Of a stretch of DNA of 14,893 bases, positions 1 through 5,578 are shown in pieces. The translations under genes were made by a program, and so were the position numbers. The stretch covers positions 1-14,893 of the forward strand of contig JAJXZA010000221.1 of NCBI GenBank assembly GCA_021780285.1. The letters are read 5' to 3'. The notes below the pieces were generated by a model. The model worked only from the letters and a program-made list of their open reading frames with translations. It searched no databases and was not told the origin of the DNA. The DNA is from Planctomycetota bacterium (GTDB taxonomy: Bacteria; Planctomycetota; Phycisphaerae; WQYP01). Each line of letters starts with the position of its first letter. Positions within the stretch are counted from its first letter, which is position 1.

Positions 1-685
1 AAAGTGGAAATTCATTTTTGCCGATATTGTTGGGCAAAATTGCGCCCTCCATGGCGGGGCCGTGCAGGTTTGCCGGCAATTCCACCGCTGCCGAAATACG
101 GTGCGACAACAGTGAACGCAGCAACACCTCCGGGTTTTTGGGAGCAGTTGTCGGTACCGGTGCAGCGGCGGTATTACCATGGCGGGCCGGCGCGCCAACT
201 ACCCTGATGTCGGGCAAAGCAAAAAGATAGCGCGTATGCTCAAAAACCATAATGTGCCCGCTGATGGCAACATGCGGATATCGCGGCGCGGCGTACTGCA
301 TCAGTTCCAGCGATTCAGAAGGTAATATTCGCATGGATTTGGGCCAACCTGGCTGGGCCTTGTCAAAAACAAATAAATTGGTGACCACACCCTTGTACAC
401 AGCTAAATGCCCTGCGGCATCTACGAGCAGCGTACCTTGAGAGGGGGGCTTTGGTGCGATGATCTTTTTTACATGCGACTGAACTTTGGTAGTTGCAGAA
501 GGTTGGGTCGTTGAGCTTGCCGCCGCCTGTGTGGCTGCGGCAGATTGGGATGGATGACTTGCCGCCAGTGCCGGTTGCACCGCAAATAACAGAATCGGTA
601 GAAGCAAGAAAATGTTCACCCGCTTTAAGGGTTTATGGATCGCGGCATTATGAAGGGTAGCGGATCGGGCTTTTGAAGGCAGCAT
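1..685 (-). CDS. Secreted protein of unknown function, C-terminus cut by window edge
   Basis: The minus-strand frame is open from an ATG at 685 to the window edge (228 codons, no stop), so the gene is partial. A ribosome binding site (AAGGA) lies 8-9 bases upstream of the ATG. Residues 1-23 are basic (KPLKR), residues 25-37 are hydrophobic (IFLLLPILLFAVQ), and ALA at 39-41 is a good signal peptidase I site, so export is likely. An Ala/Ser/Thr/Gln-rich linker follows (about 42-70). After it comes a folded-looking part with TLLVDAAGHLAVYKG, a VFVFDKA-like stretch and a segment HVAISGHIMVFEHTRYLFAL. I do not recognise a named family. It lies 51 bases downstream of the RidA-family gene on the same strand and may be co-transcribed with it. 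That it is a real exported protein is fairly sure; its function is not known. Confidence 0.75.
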   Translation of the reverse strand, partial: MLPSKARSATLHNAAIHKPLKRVNIFLLLPILLFAVQPALAASHPSQSAAATQAAASSTTQPSATTKVQSHVKKIIAPKPPSQGTLLVDAAGHLAVYKGVVTNLFVFDKAQPGWPKSMRILPSESLELMQYAAPRYPHVAISGHIMVFEHTRYLFALPDIRVVGAPARHGNTAAAPVPTTAPKNPEVLLRSLLSHRISAAVELPANLHGPAMEGAILPNNIGKNEFPL

Positions 686-736
686 TTATTGGCTTCCTTA
701 GCGATTAAAAAATACCGGGTTACGCCAGATCGCGGC

Positions 737-1165
737 TTACGGCACAACCGCAGTGGCCTCTATTTCTACCAGGGCGGCATCATCAATGAGCTTGGCAACC
801 TGCACCATGACCGTGGCCGGTCGCACATTGCCGAAGAACTCGCCATGCACCGCTGCAACCTTTTCCCAGTCGGCGATGCTGGTAACGTACATGCGGGTCA
901 TAACTACGCAGGAGAGGTTGGCATCTAAAGCCTCAAGAGCGGACTTAATAATTTGCAGGCTCCGGCGGGCTTGCGCTGCCACGTCGGGATTGAATGTTTT
1001 GTCTGGTTCAATGCCGACGGTGCCGCTCACATATATATGCCGGTCGCATTTTATGGCTCGGCTATAGCCGATTTTCGGCTCCCAGGGGCTGCCGCTGGAA
1101 GCCGTCAGGCGGCCATTGCGTTCGATTATTTTAAATTCTGCGGCTTTGGGCGATGCGTTAGACAT
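737..1165 (-). CDS. RidA/YjgF/UK114-family protein, probably without the deaminase arginine
   Basis: This 142-residue protein matches the Rid family in length and pattern: SSGSPWEPKIGYSRA near residues 23-37, HIYVSGTVG at 43-51, an amphipathic middle, and a C-terminal LVEIEATAVVP. RidA proteins are small cytoplasmic trimers; canonical members hydrolyse reactive enamine/imine intermediates from PLP enzymes using a conserved Arg (R105 in E. coli, in PARSCVEV). Here the equivalent stretch is PATVMVQV, with Thr118 in the Arg position, so it probably belongs to a Rid subgroup without that activity. The ATG at 1165 was chosen because AGGAG lies 4 bases upstream. A longer frame back to 1273 adds 36 residues unlike the family and runs into the scpB upstream region. 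It is divergent from scpB and upstream of the secreted-protein gene. Confidence 0.9.
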   Translation of the reverse strand: MSNASPKAAEFKIIERNGRLTASSGSPWEPKIGYSRAIKCDRHIYVSGTVGIEPDKTFNPDVAAQARRSLQIIKSALEALDANLSCVVMTRMYVTSIADWEKVAAVHGEFFGNVRPATVMVQVAKLIDDAALVEIEATAVVP

Positions 1166-1299
1166 AAGGCTCCTGCTGAACAACCATGTGGTTTTGGCGC
1201 CGCCACAGAGCGGGCTTTCTTGAGAAGTTATACCCGTTTTGAGGGCGGCTGGCGACAAGTCGCTGGACGCCAAGGCCGTAGTTGGCTAGATTCTTAGCT

Positions 1300-1944
1300 A
1301 TGGAAAACGAAACGCAAGCCACCGCCCCCGCAGAAAACGTTGCTCAGACCACCGTTGCGCTAGAGGCCGCAGATGCTGCAGCGCCAACCGAGGTGTCGGC
1401 TTCGCAAGTTGAGCTGTCTGAACAGATGCCGCTGCGGCAGGTTGTGGAGGCGATTTTATTTTCGACGGATATGCCTCTAAGTGCCGGTAAGCTGGCCCAG
1501 ACCGTAGGCTTGGACAGCAGCAAGCCCGTACGCGACGCGGTAGACGAGCTAAACCGTGACTATGCCGCGCGCGAGGCCGCGTACCGCATTGAAGAACGGG
1601 CAGGGGGGTATCAACTGCTTACTTTGCCGCAGTATTCCGAATACATCCAACGGCTGATGAAGAAGAAGGAAGAAGGGCGGCTTACTCCCGCCGCGCTCGA
1701 GACGCTGGCGATTATCGCTTACAAGCAGCCTATTTTGCGGGTAGACGTGGAGGCTATTAGAGGTGTGGCCTGCGGCGAAGTTATTCGCTCGCTTATGGAA
1801 CACAATCTGGTCAAGATTACCGGTCGAGCGGAGGAGGTGGGCCGGCCCATGTTGTATGGCACCACGAAGCATTTTCTGGAAGTATTTGGGTTGGGAAGTT
1901 TGCGCGACCTTCCCAAGGCCGAGCAACTGAAAGAGCCAAAGTAA
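1300..1944 (+). CDS. scpB: Segregation and condensation protein B (ScpB)
   Basis: ScpB is the winged-helix (kleisin-associated) subunit of the SMC-ScpA-ScpB condensin that compacts and separates chromosomes. The 214-residue product has a variable acidic/Ala-rich N-terminus (1-43), then LRQVVEAILFSTDMPLSAGKL (45-65), which is typical of the first winged helix. The family's best-conserved block, LTPAALETLAIIAYKQPI with RVDVEAIRGV, is at 128-156, followed by GRAEEVGRPMLYGTTKHFLEVFGL at 175-198. The ATG at 1300 is preferred; an in-frame TTG at 1282 would add six residues, and neither start has a strong ribosome binding site. No scpA is in this window, although the two are often adjacent. The stop codon is immediately followed by the target-site duplication of the small mobile element. 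Confidence 0.95.
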   Translation: MENETQATAPAENVAQTTVALEAADAAAPTEVSASQVELSEQMPLRQVVEAILFSTDMPLSAGKLAQTVGLDSSKPVRDAVDELNRDYAAREAAYRIEERAGGYQLLTLPQYSEYIQRLMKKKEEGRLTPAALETLAIIAYKQPILRVDVEAIRGVACGEVIRSLMEHNLVKITGRAEEVGRPMLYGTTKHFLEVFGLGSLRDLPKAEQLKEPK

Positions 1945-1952
1945 CTGGCGCA
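1945..1952. repeat. Left copy of 8-bp target-site duplication
   Basis: CTGGCGCA begins at the first base after the scpB stop codon and ends directly against the left terminal inverted repeat. An identical copy abuts the right terminal repeat, as expected when a transposon inserts with an 8-bp staggered cut. Confidence 0.75.
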
Positions 1953-2071
1953 GGGTCTGCCAATTTTTCTGGCGTGACGCGATATTTCATCGTCATAACC
2001 CATGTTTTTGTAGTGCAAATGCCGTTTGGTATGATTCGGCATGGCCCGACGCCCGATTTATTGGCAGACCC
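1953..2071. mobile_element. Putative 119-bp MITE with terminal inverted repeats
   Basis: The left end GGGTCTGCCAAT (1953-1964) and the right end ATTGGCAGACCC (2060-2071) are perfect 12-bp inverted repeats. Read inward, similarity continues: after three mismatches both ends have TC, then GGCGT after one mismatch, then GC, giving 21 of 28 matches. The element is exactly flanked by the 8-bp direct repeat CTGGCGCA (1945-1952 and 2072-2079). A short internal hairpin ATGCCG/CGGCAT lies at 2019-2042. It encodes no protein, so it would need a transposase from elsewhere. An 8-bp duplication and GG-TCT-like ends would fit an ISL3-type transposase, but IS1595- or IS256-type elements also make 8-bp or similar duplications; family assignment is a guess. 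A purely structural RNA would not explain the flanking direct repeat. Confidence 0.75.
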
Positions 2072-2079
2072 CTGGCGCA
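2072..2079. repeat. Right copy of 8-bp target-site duplication
   Basis: CTGGCGCA directly follows the right terminal inverted repeat and matches the left copy at all eight bases. The lack of mismatches suggests a fairly recent insertion. Confidence 0.75.
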
Positions 2080-2108
2080 CCAGCCGGCAGCGCACATTGG
2101 GGCAACAA

Positions 2109-2126
2109 GTCGGACAAAAGTCCAAC
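2109..2126 (-). terminator. Possible weak terminator hairpin after the ABC permease
   Basis: On the minus strand the RNA reads GUUGGAC-UUUU-GUCCGAC: a seven-pair stem (one G-U) with a four-base loop, about 55 bases past the permease stop codon. The 3' tail is only UUGUUG, so the U-tract is poor. It is a reasonable place for the transcript to end but weak as an intrinsic terminator. Confidence 0.35.
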
Positions 2127-2181
2127 GATCAAGCTTAGATAACATTGTATTGCGTGCGTGGGGCGGGGCAGAGCGTGTTTT

Positions 2182-3333
2182 TCAGGTAAGCTCGCGGTTG
2201 CGAAACATGGCCATCGCAACGCCCAGTGCACCGCCGATGTAGAGCACGCTGTAAACGCAGGCAAGGCCCACATACTGCCAGATCTGCGATAATGTGGGGC
2301 CGCCCTTGACGTAGTGCTGGCCTACGGTAAATGGTCGGTAGACCAGGCATTGGTTCAAATCAAAATTGCTTAAATACGGAAGCAAATAGCTGGCCGACAC
2401 AGCCAGGCCCTGCCAAGGCTGACCGAGGTGCAGCAGCGGAACAAACCGCGTGAGATTCGCCCCAATGTACAAAAGCACAATGACCGTCATGTTGAGTGCG
2501 AGGCTGTAACGGGTGGCGATGGCTATACTGATAGCCGCCAGCGTGCACAGTTCGCCAAACTGCAGCACAAATGCCGGAAGCAATGCAATAACACCGCGCA
2601 GGTTATCCCAGAAGAGCAGCGCTTTGCCATGAGCGCCCGATACCGCAATGTCTATACGCTTATCGGAAAAGAATCTTAAATAAGAACCAAGAGCTGCGGT
2701 CATGGTGGCAATGCCCAGCACCACGAGTATCAAGAGAACAATGCCCGCGTATTTGCCCAACACCACCTGCCAGCGGGCGATGGGTTTGCTCATGAGGGTG
2801 AGCATGGTGCGGTCTTCGATTTCTTCATCCACGACTTTGCCGGTGGCGAAGACCATGATAATCAACGAGAACATCAGCGCGAACGACAGCGCAACATCTC
2901 GAAACATTTTGGTGTCTTCGCCAAAGGTGTTGAACGGCACAAACGATGTAATAACAATGGCCGCCACGCACAGTATAAATACGATGATCGTAAACGGCTG
3001 AAAAATAGCCTCGTAATAGGTAACTCGCGCGATAGCGCCTACGCGCGAAAAGCCCATCAGTTGCAGCAGCACATACTCTACGATGCCCGGCAGGGCTATG
3101 GCTGCGGCTATGGTCAGACTGATCGCCCCCCAGTAGCGGAGAGTTTCGGCATAGTTGGCCGCGACGTTAGCCGCGTGCAGGGCGCCGCCCTTGTTGCCTT
3201 TGCCGGCCAGCGTGCTTAGGCCGGTAAGTTGCTCAGCGCGGGTGAAGGCATGACTTTCGAGCGCATAAGCACCGGCGGCAAAGAGCACCACAAATGTCAA
3301 AATGAGCAGGTACGTTAAGTGAGGACGCTTCAC
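2182..3333 (-). CDS. ABC-2 type transporter permease
   Basis: This 383-residue integral membrane protein would form the channel half of an ABC transporter. Hydrophobic segments lie near residues 7-24, 69-92, 115-133, 147-163, 193-215, 244-265, 280-293 and 350-377. The block GKVVDEEIEDRTMLTLMSKPIARWQVVLGKY (165-195) is the characteristic cytoplasmic loop of ABC-2/NosY-like permeases, where the E..D.T...L..KP...W pattern precedes a membrane segment. The GTG at 3333 was chosen because TTGGAG lies six bases upstream and it puts a membrane segment right at the N-terminus; a TTG at 3393 would add 20 unlikely residues. An ATG at 3335 overlaps the start but is out of frame. No ATPase gene is next to it, so the substrate and partner are unknown. 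It follows acyP by 66 bases and is probably in the same transcript. Confidence 0.88.
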   Translation of the reverse strand: MKRPHLTYLLILTFVVLFAAGAYALESHAFTRAEQLTGLSTLAGKGNKGGALHAANVAANYAETLRYWGAISLTIAAAIALPGIVEYVLLQLMGFSRVGAIARVTYYEAIFQPFTIIVFILCVAAIVITSFVPFNTFGEDTKMFRDVALSFALMFSLIIMVFATGKVVDEEIEDRTMLTLMSKPIARWQVVLGKYAGIVLLILVVLGIATMTAALGSYLRFFSDKRIDIAVSGAHGKALLFWDNLRGVIALLPAFVLQFGELCTLAAISIAIATRYSLALNMTVIVLLYIGANLTRFVPLLHLGQPWQGLAVSASYLLPYLSNFDLNQCLVYRPFTVGQHYVKGGPTLSQIWQYVGLACVYSVLYIGGALGVAMAMFRNRELT

Positions 3334-3399
3334 ATGACACTCCAATTGTCCGCAGGCCGCCGGGAAGGCTCCGCCGCACTTCCACAGGCCCAATGCTGG

Positions 3400-3675
3400 C
3401 TAGTATATCACTTTTACGGGGCCGGCAAGGCCTTCAGGTGAGGCGGTTGTTTGGAGAACGTTCAGAATGAAACCGGCGAAGCGATTTCGCAGGTCGCGCA
3501 CGAGTTGGTCAATTTCATGATCGTATCCTTCGACGACCAACTCTACGGTGCCGTCGGCCAGGTTACGAACCGTACCCGCGAGCCGCAACGGCTTGGCAAG
3601 TTCACAGGCCGTATAGCGAAAGCCAACGCCCTGAACGCGTCCCGCAAATATAACAACCCGCCTGGTCGTTTTCAT
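3400..3675 (-). CDS. acyP: Acylphosphatase
   Basis: This 91-residue protein is the normal acylphosphatase size. Acylphosphatases are small cytoplasmic alpha/beta enzymes that hydrolyse carboxyl-phosphate bonds such as those in acetyl phosphate or carbamoyl phosphate. The signature GRVQGVGFRYTA (12-23) contains the phosphate-binding loop and catalytic Arg20. GTVRNLADGTVELVVEG (34-50) contains catalytic Asn38 and the conserved DGxVE motif. The ATG at 3675 has AAGGG about nine bases upstream. It is the first gene of a minus-strand pair with the ABC permease and is divergent from lpdA across a 418-bp gap; nothing in the sequence ties its activity to the permease. Confidence 0.95.
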   Translation of the reverse strand: MKTTRRVVIFAGRVQGVGFRYTACELAKPLRLAGTVRNLADGTVELVVEGYDHEIDQLVRDLRNRFAGFILNVLQTTASPEGLAGPVKVIY

Positions 3676-4012
3676 AGGTCCCGGCCCTTATGGCTACGCT
3701 GGGGTAAATACACAAGTGCCCCGAATATTTATCGGCTGCCAAGGTGCAAGCGTATTAAAATGTCAGGGTAGTGGGGGCGTAGTTTTTGCCTCATCCCAAT
3801 CAAAAATAGTCACAGGCGGATTGTCGGACAGACGCATTATCGTTCGTATTGGCCTCGTTAATTTGTTCCGCAACGGCGGTTTGCCATCTCAGGGTGTCTA
3901 TCGTGATCACCGCACCTGTTGCATTCAACCGCGTGGGAAGAGCCAGGCTAATAGCAGGACCGGACACTAATTATGATTTCGCCATGCGGTGTCGCCAAGG
4001 GTTTTGGTTTGT

Positions 4013-4040
4013 TTGCTATGGCCGGGGCATCGCATACAAT
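4013..4040 (+). promoter_or_regulatory. Putative sigma70-type promoter of lpdA
   Basis: TTGCTA at 4013-4018 and TACAAT at 4035-4040 are separated by 16 bases and sit about 54 bases upstream of the lpdA GTG. Four of six -35 bases and five of six -10 bases match the housekeeping consensus. Transcription would start near 4047, giving a leader of about 47 bases. Confidence 0.45.
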
Positions 4041-4046
4041 CTGCTT

Positions 4047-4061
4047 CTCTGCCTGGCAGAG
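4047..4061. promoter_or_regulatory. Operator-like 15-bp palindrome at the lpdA transcription start
   Basis: CTCTGCC-T-GGCAGAG is a perfect inverted repeat with seven-base arms around one central base. It begins six bases after the predicted -10 box, so a bound protein would overlap the start of transcription. A hairpin role in RNA is unlikely with a one-base loop, which favours a dimeric DNA-binding regulator. The regulator is not identified. Confidence 0.4.
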
Positions 4062-4093
4062 GTTGGATAATAGGTTTAACAGGAGCTTAATGC

Positions 4094-5497
4094 GTGGCGA
4101 GTGGTTCATTTGACTTGGTGATTATCGGTTCCGGCCCGGCCGGCTACGTTGCGGCTGTGCGGGCCGCGCAATTGGGTAAAACCGTGGCCTGTGTGGAGCG
4201 ATCGGAGCTGGGCGGTATATGCTTGAATTGGGGCTGCATACCAACCAAGGCGCTTATACAAGATGCGCATTTGATGCATCAGATGGAGCATGTAGCGCCC
4301 AACTACGGCCTGGAGGTGAAGCGAGCGGGATTGCAATGGCAGAAGATCGTGGAGCGCAGCCGCGGGGTGGCGGGCAACCTGAGCAAAGGCATTGAATTTT
4401 TATTTAAAAAAAACAAGGTCGCCCGGTTTACGGGTACGGCCTTTATACCGGCCCAGGGCGTTGTAGAAGTTCGCGATGCGGCGGGCAAAGTAACTGATAC
4501 GCTCAGCGCGGCAAACATTCTTGTGTGCACCGGCGCGCGCAGCCGCGAGTTGCCGGGCATTAAGCCGGATGGCAAGCGTATTATCACCAGCCGGGAGGCG
4601 ATGGTGCTGTCGGAAATTCCGAAGCGGCTGTTGATTATCGGCGCTGGCGCCATTGGCGTTGAGTTTGCGTATGTGTACCAGGCGTTTGGCTCGAAGGTGA
4701 CGCTTGTGGAAATGCTGCCGACGATTTTGCCCATTGAAGATGCCGATGTGAGCACCCGCCTTGAAGCAATCTTCAAACAGCGCGGCATAGAGGTGCGAAC
4801 AAACACCCGCACCGAAAAAGTGGAAGTGCATAAAGAAGGCATCAAGGCGGTGCTGCAGAATCAGGCGGATAAAACATCGGCCACGGTTGAGGCGGATGTG
4901 GTGCTGCTGGCGGTGGGTGTTACCGGCAATGTCGAAAATCTTTTTGCCCCCGCGGTGACGCCGGAAATAGCACGCGGCGCTATTCGGGTGGATAAGACCT
5001 TTGCGACCAATGTGCCGGGCATATATGCCGCCGGCGATGTGATTGGCCCGCCATGGCTGGCGCACGTGGCGAGCCTGGAGGCGACCATAGCGGTGGAACA
5101 CATGTTTAAGGCCAGCGACCGCGAAATGGACTATGGACTTGTGCCCGGGTGCACCTACTGCTATCCACAGGTGGCGAGCGTGGGCCTTACGGAAAAAGCG
5201 TGCAAAGAAAAAGGCCTTGAGTACGAAGTGGGCCGCTACGCGCTGGCCAACAATGGCAAAGCGCAGGCGATTGGCGAGACCGATGGATTCGTCAAATTAA
5301 TTTTCGACAAAAAGTACGGCGAACTGCTGGGCGCGCATATTCTGGGTGCTGAGGCAACAGAGATATTGCAGGAACTGGTGCTGGCGAAGCGTCTTGAAGC
5401 CACTAAAACTGAAATTGCCCAGACCATTCATGCCCATCCGACGCTTTCGGAAGCGGTTATGGACGCCGCCCAGGCGGCCATGGGCTTGGGACATTAA
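4094..5497 (+). CDS. lpdA: Dihydrolipoyl dehydrogenase (E3)
   Basis: The product is a 467-residue FAD- and NAD-dependent disulfide oxidoreductase that reoxidises dihydrolipoamide on 2-oxoacid dehydrogenase complexes or the glycine cleavage system. Visible parts are the FAD-binding GSGPAG at 12-17, the redox-active disulfide in GGICLNWGCIPTKAL (Cys43, Cys48), the NAD-binding GAGAIG at 183-188, the second FAD motif YAAGDV (311-316), and the dimer-interface catalytic pair in HPTLSE (His448, Glu453). Length is standard. The GTG start is supported by AGGAG at 4081-4085, eight bases away. An ATG four bases upstream is out of frame and reads only seven codons (MRGEWFI). No E1 or E2 gene is in the window, so which complex it serves cannot be told. 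The next gene follows after 81 bases. Confidence 0.95.
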   Translation: MASGSFDLVIIGSGPAGYVAAVRAAQLGKTVACVERSELGGICLNWGCIPTKALIQDAHLMHQMEHVAPNYGLEVKRAGLQWQKIVERSRGVAGNLSKGIEFLFKKNKVARFTGTAFIPAQGVVEVRDAAGKVTDTLSAANILVCTGARSRELPGIKPDGKRIITSREAMVLSEIPKRLLIIGAGAIGVEFAYVYQAFGSKVTLVEMLPTILPIEDADVSTRLEAIFKQRGIEVRTNTRTEKVEVHKEGIKAVLQNQADKTSATVEADVVLLAVGVTGNVENLFAPAVTPEIARGAIRVDKTFATNVPGIYAAGDVIGPPWLAHVASLEATIAVEHMFKASDREMDYGLVPGCTYCYPQVASVGLTEKACKEKGLEYEVGRYALANNGKAQAIGETDGFVKLIFDKKYGELLGAHILGAEATEILQELVLAKRLEATKTEIAQTIHAHPTLSEAVMDAAQAAMGLGH

Positions 5498-5578
5498 GAG
5501 GCCGGCTTGTGAGGCCCCGGCGCTGCGATGGCGGCGTGTTGGTGGTTGTGTCGGCGTTAACAAAAGGAATGACCGCCT

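Larger units (their letters stand above)
3676..4093. other. Non-coding gap between divergent acyP and lpdA
   Basis: The plus-strand frames in this gap have no family resemblance, no ribosome binding site and strong out-of-phase codon use, and no sizeable minus-strand frame exists. I see no tRNA and no recognisable riboswitch. The right end holds the lpdA promoter and palindrome listed separately. The left end should contain the acyP promoter, but no convincing -35/-10 pair was found there. The middle (about 3760-4010) shows nothing I can name. Confidence 0.6.

Noticed and set aside
1227..1232. TATAAC on the minus strand as a -10 box for the RidA-family gene
   Set aside because: The nearest -35-like hexamer (TTGTCG) is 20 bases away and there is no extended -10, so evidence is too weak to list.
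1166..1273. Longer N-terminus for the RidA-family gene
   Set aside because: The added 36 residues do not resemble the family, whereas the ATG at 1165 has a good AGGAG site.
3334..3393. TTG start 20 codons upstream for the ABC permease
   Set aside because: The extension is hydrophilic and Cys-rich ahead of the membrane segment; the GTG at 3333 has a good ribosome binding site.
3716..4070. Two plus-strand open frames between acyP and lpdA
   Set aside because: They lack ribosome binding sites and family features, and the second overlaps the predicted lpdA promoter.
4303..5101. Long minus-strand open frames inside lpdA, and similar ones inside ftsI, murE and murF
   Set aside because: They are shadows of strongly conserved plus-strand genes, a common result of biased codon use.
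5501..5521. GCCGG/CCGGC inverted repeat between lpdA and the signal peptidase gene
   Set aside because: The stem is only five pairs with an 11-base loop and no T run, so a terminator call is not supported.
5528..5560. Ten-codon frame MAACWWLCRR upstream of the signal peptidase gene as a possible leader peptide
   Set aside because: It has no ribosome binding site and no following attenuator structure.
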